Source: Gallionella sp.
Lineage (GTDB): Bacteria; Pseudomonadota; Gammaproteobacteria; Burkholderiales; Gallionellaceae
Reading direction: 5' to 3'
NCBI GenBank assembly: GCA_028710525.1
Contig: JAQTTY010000001.1
Span: 371,143 to 435,142, forward strand
Length of the DNA stretch: 64,000 bases
Of the stretch, positions 9,037-16,187 are shown one piece after another. Within the stretch, counting starts at the first letter, position 1; each line of letters starts with the position of its first letter. Both the position numbers and the translations under genes were made by a program. Below the pieces are notes generated by a model, which saw only the letters and a program-made list of their open reading frames with translations, was not told the origin of the DNA and ran no database searches.

Positions 9037-10493
9037 GCTACGCGCAACATATCGGCGGCGGTAGCGGCCTCTTTCGATTCTGGATAGGTCGCTATCACAG
9101 CTTCTAGTGTCTCTTTGAAACTCTCCTTGCGTTCCGCACGATAATGGCCGCGCGCCATCGCCAACAATACTGCTGGTAATTCTGCATGTTGCGGCGCTGT
9201 GCGCTGCAACAGTTTGAGCAATTTTTCCGCATCATCGAACTGGCCGTTCACCGCAAAGCGCTGCGCCAATTTGGCCACGAGATCGGGTGCCAAGCGAGGA
9301 GCAGGTTTCGCAATATTCAGATACTCATGGAATATCTCGTGCGTCTGTTGAGAGGTGGTCGCATCCGTCCCCGGCAGAGACAACATGCGCAAGGCGGCAC
9401 GATGATAATCCGCACCCGCAGGGTCGTGTTTTGCGGTGCGATAGCACAGTCGTGCCAGATTCATATCCTGAGGATGCTTTTCGTATAGTGCGTTGAAGAT
9501 GGAGTGTGCCTTTTGGAACTCCATCGCACCTAGTAGAGCCATACCTTGCTGGAAGGATTGGTCTTCTTGCTCGTTCGCATCGCGCTCCTGATAGCGTTGT
9601 TCAATCATGGCGGGTTTGCGCCAACGGTATATGCCGCCCATCGCCGCGCCACAGAGCAAGCCGCCAAAGTGAGCCATGTAGGCGACATTCGATCCGTGGT
9701 TGTTGAAGAACTGGTAGGCCTCATTGCCCAACCATAGCGGCAGCAGCGCGATGGCAGGAGCCCGCACGTAGTCGAAATAGAAGCCTAGAGAATAGAAAAA
9801 ATCAATCTTACGCAAACCGAAGATTACGGTGTACAAGCCCATCACGCCTGCGATGGCGCCGGATGCACCCAACAGGCTGCCCCCATGTGCGGATAGGCTG
9901 AACATGAAGATCGCTGCGTAGGCCGACACTAGATACGCGAGCAGGAAGAGCCTCTTGCCGACCACCGATTCCACCATGAAGCCGACCAAGAACAGCACCA
10001 CCATATTGCCAAATAAATGATCGAAGCCACCATGCATGAACGCCGATGTGAATGCGGTAAGAATGCTGGGTTCATCCACACGATACACATAGCGCTCAGT
10101 GAAGCTCGCCATGGCTTCGTATTGTGTGCGTTGTGCAGACCAGTCGGCGGACTCGGAGTCTTGTGCGGTGATGATGCGTCCTGCGCGTAACTCATACATG
10201 AACTTTGTGTCATGTTCCATGACGGGTAGCGCGTAGCTATCTTTTTTATCTAGCAGTTGGCGGAAGTCTCGCGCGTCTTCCGCATGGCCGTTCTGCTCTA
10301 GATAATTCGCGTAGCGCGGCAGTTCCCAGTCTGGCAACTCGCTGCTGAAGTAATAGTTGGCTGCCTTCTCTGCACTACGCTGGTCGCCGCCTTGCAGTGC
10401 GAAGAAGACGAAGCAGTTGATGAGTATGAGTAGCACCGTGACGACGGGAGGCCGCTTCCAATCTACTCGATTACCTACCGGTATGATGAACAT
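9033..10493 (-). CDS. Rhomboid-family intramembrane serine protease with TPR-like C-terminus
   Basis: 486 residues. After one N-terminal membrane helix (about 17-33) and a long loop, the six-helix rhomboid core starts near 150. It shows the HGGFDHLFGNM motif (N163), the catalytic serine in GASGAIAG (S211) and the catalytic histidine in AHFGG (H275), so the protease dyad is intact. The last 170 residues form helical repeats like those of the convergent neighbour. Rhomboids cleave transmembrane substrates near the membrane surface; the substrate here is unknown. The neighbour with similar architecture could be a partner or substrate, but this is speculation. Confidence 0.9.
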   Translation of the reverse strand: MFIIPVGNRVDWKRPPVVTVLLILINCFVFFALQGGDQRSAEKAANYYFSSELPDWELPRYANYLEQNGHAEDARDFRQLLDKKDSYALPVMEHDTKFMYELRAGRIITAQDSESADWSAQRTQYEAMASFTERYVYRVDEPSILTAFTSAFMHGGFDHLFGNMVVLFLVGFMVESVVGKRLFLLAYLVSAYAAIFMFSLSAHGGSLLGASGAIAGVMGLYTVIFGLRKIDFFYSLGFYFDYVRAPAIALLPLWLGNEAYQFFNNHGSNVAYMAHFGGLLCGAAMGGIYRWRKPAMIEQRYQERDANEQEDQSFQQGMALLGAMEFQKAHSIFNALYEKHPQDMNLARLCYRTAKHDPAGADYHRAALRMLSLPGTDATTSQQTHEIFHEYLNIAKPAPRLAPDLVAKLAQRFAVNGQFDDAEKLLKLLQRTAPQHAELPAVLLAMARGHYRAERKESFKETLEAVIATYPESKEAATAADMLRVA

Positions 10494-10551
10494 GGGCGCT
10501 ACTCCTTATCCTGTCGATTGCACATCACTGCAAGAAATATCAGCTAACGGC

Positions 10552-10911
10552 TCAGTTCTTTTTGGGAGGTGCCGAAAACAGCGGGTTCTTGGCAATCAGA
10601 TTCATACGCTCACCGAACTCCTGTGCGAAGTAACGCATCGCCTTGGCGGCTTCCTTCTCGTTAGTGGCGCGTTCCAGCGTGTCGGCCATGGACAGCAGGT
10701 TCTGGTGATAGAACAGCTTCATCTCGTCGACTAACATCTCTTTGGTCCATAGATCGATGCGCAATGTGTTCTTCGCTTCTGCATCCCATACCGACAGCAT
10801 GATTGCTTTGCTGTTGCTCTCCACGCCGCCGTCCGAGGCGCTCCAGTCGATGTTGATAGGCAGGCTCTTCTCGTCCAGCGTGACGGTGAATTTGATTTCG
10901 GATTTCTTCAT
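10552..10911 (-). CDS. GldC-like protein (gliding motility-associated GldC family)
   Basis: 119 residues that match, from memory, the GldC family of Bacteroidetes over most of the length. The shared segments include the N-terminal MKKSEI, a DGGVE turn, AIMLSVWDAEAKNTLRIDLW, TKEMLVDEMK and a MADTLERAT helix. GldC was found as a gliding accessory protein in Flavobacterium, but no other gliding or type IX secretion gene is visible here. A clean GGGAGC Shine-Dalgarno lies just before the ATG. No signal peptide is present, so it is cytoplasmic. It follows the rhomboid gene's start on the same strand with a 58-base gap and could be its operon partner. Confidence 0.75.
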   Translation of the reverse strand: MKKSEIKFTVTLDEKSLPINIDWSASDGGVESNSKAIMLSVWDAEAKNTLRIDLWTKEMLVDEMKLFYHQNLLSMADTLERATNEKEAAKAMRYFAQEFGERMNLIAKNPLFSAPPKKN

Positions 10912-10970
10912 TTTTGCTCCCTTAGTTTTCGTGATTATGTTGTCATAACTACATATAGTTCATTGCAGAA

Positions 10971-11130
10971 AATCTCCCCTCCTCCTTGCAGGGGGATAAC
11001 CAGCGACTTGCCGGCTTGCTGGCTTAGTCGAATGGCTAGTTGTTTTTTCAGGGCTAGGGAGGGGGTGGACTTTGCATTTTCATGACTACACCCCCATCCC
11101 AACCTTCCCCCTTTAATGGGGAAGGGGCAG
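10971..11130. repeat. GC-rich palindromic intergenic repeat, copy 1
   Basis: The gap between gldC-like and tex holds two opposed arms rich in C and G runs. One arm is CTCCCCTCCTCCTTGCAGGG with a later GGGCTAGGGAGGGGGTGG; the other is CACCCCCATCCCAACCTTCC followed by a hairpin CCCCTTTAATGGGGAAGGGG. Related elements occur at 31085-31190 and 34239-34282. They resemble the REP-like intergenic elements common in Proteobacteria. No ORF is supported in this stretch. Confidence 0.6.
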
Positions 11131-11140
11131 TTCACTCAAC

Positions 11141-13474
11141 TTACCCTTTTAACTTAGCAAACGCAGAGGCCATCGCACTGTTCACGGCGGGTTGTGGTGG
11201 TGTCGTCATGCGGGGCTTGTGCGCAGGGCGGGTGTCGCGTGGCGCATCACGATTGCTAGATGCGGCAGTGTCGGTGAGGCGCATGGTCAGCGCGATGCGC
11301 TTACGCTTGGCATCCACCTCTAGCACTTTTACTTTGACAATCTGTCCGGCTTTTACAACGGTGTGTGGGTCTTTGACAAAGGTATTGGACAATGCCGAGA
11401 TATGCACTAAGCCATCCTGATGCACGCCTATGTCGACGAAGGCGCCGAAGGCCGCTACGTTGGTGACTACACCTTCTAGAATCATGTCCGGTTTCAAGTC
11501 GCTGATTTCTTCCACGCCTTCGCGGAAGGTCGCGGTGGTGAATTCGGGACGGGGATCACGGCCCGGCTTTTCCAGCTCTTTGAGGATGTCGGTGATAGTT
11601 GGGATGCCGAACTTCTCGTCGCTGTATTTCGCCGGATTCAAGGCTTTGAGCAAGCTGCTATTGCCGATGACAGTTTTAATATCCTGCTTGATGTCAGCCA
11701 AGATGCGCTGCACCAGAGGATAGGATTCGGGATGCACGGTCGAGCCATCGAGCGGATCTGCGCCGCCCATGATGCGCAAGAATCCCGCAGCCTGTTCGAA
11801 GGTCTTGTCGCCCAGACGCGGCACGTTGCGCAACTCGGCGCGTGAGGCGAACTTACCCTTACTGTCGCGATAGTTGACGATACCTGCTGCCACCGTGCTG
11901 CTCAAGCCTGAGACACGCGCCAGCAAAGGTGCGGAAGCGGTGTTCACATCCACGCCCACGGCGTTCACACAATCTTCTACCACCGCATCCAGCGAGCGCG
12001 CTAACTGCGTTTGGCTCACGTCATGCTGGTATTGGCCAACACCTATGGACTTGGGATCGATCTTCACCAGTTCAGCCAGCGGGTCTTGCAAGCGGCGTGC
12101 GATGGACACCGCACCGCGCAAGCTCACATCCATATCGGGCAATTCTTTGGAAGCGAATTCCGAGGCTGAGTACACCGACGCGCCTGCCTCCGAGACCACC
12201 ACGCTGGTGAGCTTGAGTTCAGGGCGCAGCTTGATCAGGTCGTGAGCAAGCTTGTCGGTCTCGCGTGAGGCCGTGCCGTTGCCGATGGAGATGATGCTGA
12301 CGTGATGCTTCTCTGCCAGTTTGGCCAGCGTGTGCAATGAGCCGTCCCAATCGTTGCGAGGTTGGTGCGGATAGATCACGGCGGTGTCCACCACCTTGCC
12401 GGTCTCGTCAACCACTGCGACTTTCACGCCGGTGCGTATGCCAGGGTCGAGCCCCATGGTCGCACGCGGGCCGGCGGGAGCAGCGAGCAGCAAGTCTTTG
12501 AGGTTGCGCGCGAAAACGTTGATGGCTTCGGTCTCGGCGCGGCTACGCAATGCGCCCATCAGTTCCGATTCCAGATGCAGGAAACTCTTCACGCGCCAAG
12601 TCCAGCGCACCGTGTCTGCCAACCAGGCATCGGCAGGACGACCTTGATTTCTGATGCCAAAATGATTGGCGATACGCATCTCGCAAGGATTGTGCGGTGC
12701 GCTCCAGGTGGGCTTCTCCGCTTCGCTATCGAGACGCAGTTGTACTGACAACAAGTCTTCACGACGGCCACGGAACAAGGCCAGCGCCCGATGCGAAGGG
12801 ATGGTGCTCAATGTCTCGGAGTAGTCGAAATAGTCGGCATATTTTTCCGCCGCCTCGTTCTTGCCTTCGATTACTTTGGATTCGACCACACCATGATCGA
12901 GTAGATATTCGCGCAGCTTTTGCAACAGTGCGGCATCTTCTGCAAAGCGTTCCAGCAAGATTTGTCGTGCGCCATCCAGCGCTGCCTTGGCGTCGGCCAC
13001 ACCGGGATTGTCGCCGTTCTCGGTGGTGAAGGCTGGGCGCAGGAATTTTGCCGCCTCTACTTCAGGAGACAACATCGGGTCGACCATCAAAGATTCAGCC
13101 AATGGCGCGAGTCCCGCTTCTAGGGCGATCTGCGCCTTGGTGCGGCGCTTAAGTTTGTAGGGCAGATACAAGTCTTCCAGCAGCGTCTTGTCAGTCGCGT
13201 GCGCGATGGCATCCAGCAAAGTTGGTGTCATCTTGTTCTGCTCGGTGATGCTGGTGATGATGGAAGCGCGACGGTCTTCCAGTTCGCGCATATAGCGCAA
13301 GCGTTCTTCCAGCAAGCGCAGCTGTGTGTCATCTAATCCACCCGTCGCTTCTTTACGATAGCGGGAGATAAAGGGCACGGTCGCACCCTCATCGAGCATG
13401 GCAACGGCGGCAACGATCTGTGCGGGCTTTGCGGCGAGTTCTAAGGCGAGGCGTTGTTCTATGGAAGGCAGCAT
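11141..13474 (-). CDS. tex: Tex-family RNA-binding transcription accessory protein
   Basis: Tex binds nucleic acid and associates with transcription; it is highly conserved and was first found as a toxin-expression regulator in Bordetella. The order of domains is complete: an N-terminal helical Tex domain ([27 protein letters not shown]), a YqgF/RNase H-like fold near residue 330 ([15 protein letters not shown]), helix-hairpin-helix segments ([14 protein letters not shown]), and a C-terminal S1 domain ([19 protein letters not shown]). The ORF-track start is a TTG; the ATG at 13474 ([12 protein letters not shown]) matches the family start. About 777 residues is a normal length. Confidence 0.95.
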   Translation of the reverse strand: MLPSIEQRLALELAAKPAQIVAAVAMLDEGATVPFISRYRKEATGGLDDTQLRLLEERLRYMRELEDRRASIITSITEQNKMTPTLLDAIAHATDKTLLEDLYLPYKLKRRTKAQIALEAGLAPLAESLMVDPMLSPEVEAAKFLRPAFTTENGDNPGVADAKAALDGARQILLERFAEDAALLQKLREYLLDHGVVESKVIEGKNEAAEKYADYFDYSETLSTIPSHRALALFRGRREDLLSVQLRLDSEAEKPTWSAPHNPCEMRIANHFGIRNQGRPADAWLADTVRWTWRVKSFLHLESELMGALRSRAETEAINVFARNLKDLLLAAPAGPRATMGLDPGIRTGVKVAVVDETGKVVDTAVIYPHQPRNDWDGSLHTLAKLAEKHHVSIISIGNGTASRETDKLAHDLIKLRPELKLTSVVVSEAGASVYSASEFASKELPDMDVSLRGAVSIARRLQDPLAELVKIDPKSIGVGQYQHDVSQTQLARSLDAVVEDCVNAVGVDVNTASAPLLARVSGLSSTVAAGIVNYRDSKGKFASRAELRNVPRLGDKTFEQAAGFLRIMGGADPLDGSTVHPESYPLVQRILADIKQDIKTVIGNSSLLKALNPAKYSDEKFGIPTITDILKELEKPGRDPRPEFTTATFREGVEEISDLKPDMILEGVVTNVAAFGAFVDIGVHQDGLVHISALSNTFVKDPHTVVKAGQIVKVKVLEVDAKRKRIALTMRLTDTAASSNRDAPRDTRPAHKPRMTTPPQPAVNSAMASAFAKLKG

Positions 13475-13642
13475 ATTCAGAATGTACAGATTAGATAGAC
13501 TTTGCAGATGCAAGGTCTATAGATGTTTTTAAGAGGGCCGGATTATGCCAAGACGAGGCTGAGACTTGAAGCAAAAAAGATACGCAAACCATGCTTGCGT
13601 CATCAGCAAGCCAACATCAAGCGGAGGTCTGAGGTCCTGCTG

Positions 13643-13768
13643 CTATTTAGATTGATTGCGCGCTGGTTTGAGCAAGCGACTGATCGCGAGATGTAGGCCG
13701 AATATTAAGGCCAGACTGGCAAAAGCGGCTAACCAGAAGTGATCCATGAACCAGTGTCCTAAACCCAT
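13643..13768 (-). CDS. 41-residue single-pass membrane peptide
   Basis: Too short for the ORF track. Reading the minus strand, GGAGG lies seven bases before ATG, and the product is MGLGHWFMDH followed by a hydrophobic helix (FWLAAFASLALIFGLHLAI) and a basic tail SRLLKPARNQSK. One transmembrane helix with a positive cytoplasmic tail is predicted. It sits between the BI-1 gene's terminator and tex. I do not recognise a family. The strong Shine-Dalgarno and clean topology are the support; conservation was not tested. Confidence 0.6.
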   Translation of the reverse strand: MGLGHWFMDHFWLAAFASLALIFGLHLAISRLLKPARNQSK

Positions 13769-13861
13769 GATGATGCCTCCGAGAAAATTGTATCGGCATT
13801 TTACCCCAAGCTAGGTCAGGCGCCCTCGGTAGTATGGGAATCAGCTCATCTTGCGAAATAA

Positions 13862-13890
13862 AAAAGGCGACCAAACGGTCGCCTTTTCTT
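13862..13890. terminator. Rho-independent terminator downstream of the BI-1 gene
   Basis: GGCGACC (13866-13872), an AAAC loop and GGTCGCC (13877-13883) form a stem flanked by A-run and T-run. It therefore works in both directions, mainly for the minus-strand BI-1 gene that ends at 13908. Confidence 0.85.
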
Positions 13891-13907
13891 AGATGCGCAA
13901 CTTATTT

Positions 13908-14591
13908 TTAGTCTTTTTCGCCGGTGAAAGCCATGAGTAGACTCAACAGATTGACGAAGATGTTGTAGATGTCCAAATACAGCGTCAGGGTAGCCATCAC
14001 ATAGTTAGTCTCACCGCCGTGGATGATTTGGCTGATGTCGAACAGGATGTAGGCCGAGAAAATCAGGATTGCGACAGCGGATATAACCAGCGACATCACC
14101 GGCACTTGGAAAAAGGCGTTAGCCAGCGACGCGATGACCAACATGATCAGGCCGATGAACAAAAATTTGCCCATGAAGCTAAAATCTTTTTTGCTCACCG
14201 TGGCGTAGCTTGCCAAGCTCAGAAAAATGATGCCGGTGCCGCCTGCTGCCATGCCGATTAGTTGTGCGCCATTCTTAAGGTGCAGCGCAACTTGCAGGAT
14301 AGGGCCGAGGAACACGCCGGCGACGAGGGTGAAGCCTAACAGAGCGACAATGCCCCATACGCTGTTGCGCAGCTTAGAGACGGTGAACAATAGACCCATC
14401 ATCACTGCGAACATGGCAAGTGCGCCCATGAAGGGGTGTTGTGCCATAAAGGAAAAGTTTATGGACATGCCGATGAACGCGCCGATGACAGTGGGGATCA
14501 TGGTCAGACCCAGCATCATGTAGGTGTTACGCAGGACTTTGTTCTGTTCTGTTGCGAGTGTGCCGATAGTGGCTTGAGTAGGGTATTGCAT
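13908..14591 (-). CDS. Bax inhibitor-1 (UPF0005/YccA) family membrane protein
   Basis: 227 residues with seven hydrophobic segments (for example LRNTYMMLGLTMIPTVIGAF, WGIVALLGFTLVAGVF, ISAVAILIFSAYILFDISQI) and the C-terminal pattern ILFDISQIIHGGETNYVMA with LTLYLDIYNIFVNLL that marks the family. E. coli YccA is a substrate and modulator of the FtsH protease; other members act as pH-sensitive calcium leak channels. GGAGG lies eight bases before the ATG. The gene is monocistronic between the tRNA cluster and its terminator. Confidence 0.93.
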   Translation of the reverse strand: MQYPTQATIGTLATEQNKVLRNTYMMLGLTMIPTVIGAFIGMSINFSFMAQHPFMGALAMFAVMMGLLFTVSKLRNSVWGIVALLGFTLVAGVFLGPILQVALHLKNGAQLIGMAAGGTGIIFLSLASYATVSKKDFSFMGKFLFIGLIMLVIASLANAFFQVPVMSLVISAVAILIFSAYILFDISQIIHGGETNYVMATLTLYLDIYNIFVNLLSLLMAFTGEKD

Positions 14592-14680
14592 GGATGACCT
14601 CCGGATTGGTTTTGTTACACGACGGGCGTGAGACTACTGATACAGGCAAAAAGTTGCAATCTCTATCGTAGAAAAGAGAA

Positions 14681-14706
14681 AGGGCACAACCGTTAAGTTG
14701 TGCCCT
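14681..14706 (-). terminator. Terminator of the tRNA-Ser/tRNA-Asp transcript
   Basis: AGGGCACAAC (14681-14690) and GTTGTGCCCT (14697-14706) form a ten-pair stem with a six-base loop. Read on the minus strand the stem is followed by a T-rich run (TTCTCTTTTC). It lies ten bases downstream of tRNA-Asp. Confidence 0.85.
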
Positions 14707-14715
14707 ACTCAGTGT

Positions 14716-14792
14716 TGGCGGAGTGGACGGGACTCGAACCCGCGACCCCCGGCGTGACAGGCCGGTATTCTAACCAACTGAACTACCACTCC
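14716..14792 (-). tRNA. tRNA-Asp (GTC)
   Basis: The minus strand reads GGAGTGGTAGTTCAGTTGGT and ends CGTCCACTCCGCCA. The acceptor arms GGAGTGG/CCACTCC pair fully, the T-loop is GGTTCGAGTCC, and the anticodon GTC sits in CCTGTCACG (complement of 14756-14758). The 3' CCA is encoded. It is 20 bases downstream of tRNA-Ser. Confidence 0.96.
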
Positions 14793-14812
14793 AGTTTGTT
14801 AGGTGCATTGTT

Positions 14813-14900
14813 TGGCGGAAGCTGTGAGATTCGAACTCACGGACGATTTCTCGTCGGCAGTTTTCAAGACTGCTGGTTTAAACCACTCACCCAAACTTCC
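14813..14900 (-). tRNA. tRNA-Ser (TGA)
   Basis: The minus strand reads GGAAGTTTGGGTGAGTGGTT, with anticodon loop CTTGAAA (anticodon TGA) in a GCAGT/ACTGC stem. A long variable arm GCCGACGAGAAATCGTC follows, as in class II tRNAs, then T-loop GTTCGAATC and acceptor end GCTTCCG with encoded CCA. Its 5' half is duplicated upstream. Confidence 0.95.
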
Positions 14901-14907
14901 ATATGCG
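14864..14907. repeat. 44-bp direct repeat, copy inside tRNA-Ser
   Basis: The 44 bases from TCAAGACTGCTGG to CATATGCG, covering the anticodon region, D-arm and 5' acceptor strand of tRNA-Ser plus seven upstream bases, are repeated exactly at 14995-15038. The two copies start 131 bases apart. Confidence 0.9.
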
Positions 14908-14994
14908 TTTACTTCGTAAGCTAGGCGGCAGTTTTGGCTACGACATAACCTAAAGGTTAGTCTGCGCCGCCATAAGCCGCTACGCGACGTATGG
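14908..14994. other. 87-bp spacer between tRNA-Ser repeats with nested hairpins
   Basis: The stretch between the two 44-bp repeats contains a perfect TAACCT-AA-AGGTTA hairpin (14946-14959). It is enclosed by GGCGGC (14924-14929) and GCCGCC (14966-14971). Together with one repeat copy it makes a 131-bp unit that looks inserted or tandemly duplicated into the tRNA leader. No ORF is supported. Confidence 0.6.
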
Positions 14995-15038
14995 TCAAGA
15001 CTGCTGGTTTAAACCACTCACCCAAACTTCCATATGCG
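14995..15038 (-). pseudogene. tRNA-Ser 5'-half fragment (second repeat copy)
   Basis: Exact copy of the first 37 bases of tRNA-Ser plus seven upstream bases, truncated in the anticodon loop. It lacks the variable arm, T-arm and 3' acceptor strand, so it cannot make a tRNA. It lies between the likely promoter and the intact tRNA-Ser and would be part of the precursor's 5' leader. Confidence 0.85.
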
Positions 15039-15068
15039 ACGTCTTAAAGCCGTTACCGACTTTTGGAA

Positions 15069-15104
15069 GGCGCGCATTCTGAACGATGCGCGACAATATG
15101 TCCA
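15069..15104 (-). promoter_or_regulatory. Probable sigma-70 promoter of the tRNA-Ser/Asp operon
   Basis: On the minus strand TGGACA (-35; 15099-15104) is followed by a 17-base spacer and CAGAAT (-10; 15076-15081). Next comes a GC-only discriminator GCGCGCC, which is typical of stringently controlled stable-RNA promoters. Transcription would enter the tRNA-Ser half copy first. Confidence 0.5.
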
Positions 15105-15119
15105 GAGAATAAACGATAT

Positions 15120-15563
15120 TTATTTACGGGTGCAATCGGCCCAGTTATTCGGGGTCTCGTACAGGCGCACTTGCTCTAAGCGTAGATGGTTGCCGTAGGT
15201 GTCTTGGTAGGCTGGGTCCAATAGAGCAAAGGCAAGCTGGGCAAGGTTCTCGGCGGTCGGAATGACGTCCAGTGTGACGGTCTTGTGGCCGGGCAAGGTG
15301 GCGAGAAAGTCACCGACTACTTTGTCGCCACGGTATACCAAGAAGGCGTGATCCCACAGATCGACCAATTTTTCTTTGGCGATACGTTTCACATCGCTGA
15401 AGTCCATCACCATGCCCTGCTCGGATTGACCTTCTGTGGCAATGACTTCACCGGACAGGCTGATCTCTATGGCATAGCGATGCCCATGCAGATGTTTGCA
15501 CTGGCTGGTGTGATTGGGGATGCGATGCCCTGCATCGAATTCTAAACGGCGTGTGATGAGCAT
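15120..15563 (-). CDS. queD: 6-carboxy-5,6,7,8-tetrahydropterin synthase (QueD / PTPS family)
   Basis: Converts 7,8-dihydroneopterin triphosphate to 6-carboxytetrahydropterin, the second step towards queuosine in tRNA. In 147 residues the zinc ligands H13, H26 and H28 (in CKHLHGHRY) and the catalytic cysteine C22 are in the QueD spacing. The C-terminal RLYETPNNWADC carries the substrate-binding glutamate. Start is ATG at 15563. No other queuosine gene is in the window. It is divergent from the hemerythrin gene. Confidence 0.92.
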   Translation of the reverse strand: MLITRRLEFDAGHRIPNHTSQCKHLHGHRYAIEISLSGEVIATEGQSEQGMVMDFSDVKRIAKEKLVDLWDHAFLVYRGDKVVGDFLATLPGHKTVTLDVIPTAENLAQLAFALLDPAYQDTYGNHLRLEQVRLYETPNNWADCTRK

Positions 15564-15731
15564 GGTGAAGACGTGTGGATCGAAACTGGGCGCGGATTAT
15601 AGCATCGGCAACTAATCTGCTTGGGCGGGTGCGAGTATCACGGTAAATAGTCCACTTGCACTTATAATCACCGACTTTGGTCTGGGCCAACTCGGGCAAG
15701 ACTTATTTGAAAGATATTAGGACGCAGGAAC
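15564..15731. promoter_or_regulatory. Divergent promoter region between queD and the hemerythrin gene
   Basis: 168 bases without a gene. A perfect -10 hexamer TATAAT occurs at 15663-15668 on the plus strand, about 65 bases before the hemerythrin start, without an obvious -35 partner. No operator or riboswitch (for example preQ1) is recognisable by eye. Confidence 0.3.
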
Positions 15732-16184
15732 ATGGCTATCGTTTGGACTCAGGACTTGAATACCGGTATCGAGGTGATCGATATCCAGCATCGCATGATT
15801 GTCGATTACATCAATCAGTTGGAAGCAGCAGTTAAGCAACGAGACCGTGTCGCGGTAGGCGGGGTGCTGGTGGATCTGACGGATTACACGCTGTCGCACT
15901 TCGCTTTTGAGGAAAGCCTGCAGGAAGATGCTGGCTATATGTTTGCCAAGCCGCATAAATCCGTGCACGAGGTGTTCGCCAAACGTATCGCGCGTTATCA
16001 GGAACGCCACAACGGTGGCGATAATATCGCCGAAGAATTACACGCGATGCTGGTGAGTTGGCTGATCGACCATATCAAGCGCGACGATATGGCTTATGTA
16101 TCAGCAGTCAAAGGCAGCATGCTCAAAGTCATCGCCGAGAAGGATAAGAGCGGGACCGGCTGGATCAAGCGTTTCTTCAAATAA
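15732..16184 (+). CDS. Bacteriohemerythrin
   Basis: 150-residue four-helix protein binding O2 at a diiron centre. All ligands are in register: H20, H56 with E60 (HxxxE), H75 with H79 (HxxxH), and H114 with D119 (HxxxxD). The N-terminal MAIVWTQDLNTGIEVIDIQH is typical. It lacks fused signalling domains, so it is a soluble O2 store, carrier or sensor; this fits a microaerophilic life style (inference). An AGGA precedes the ATG. It converges on the transglutaminase gene, whose stop lies a few bases beyond its own. Confidence 0.96.
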   Translation: MAIVWTQDLNTGIEVIDIQHRMIVDYINQLEAAVKQRDRVAVGGVLVDLTDYTLSHFAFEESLQEDAGYMFAKPHKSVHEVFAKRIARYQERHNGGDNIAEELHAMLVSWLIDHIKRDDMAYVSAVKGSMLKVIAEKDKSGTGWIKRFFK

Positions 16185-16187
16185 GAT

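Noticed and set aside
14813-14900. Integrative-element attachment site in tRNA-Ser
   Set aside because: Integrases normally duplicate the 3' half of the tRNA and leave an integrase gene nearby. Here the 5' half is duplicated and no integrase is present, so a classical genomic island is not supported.
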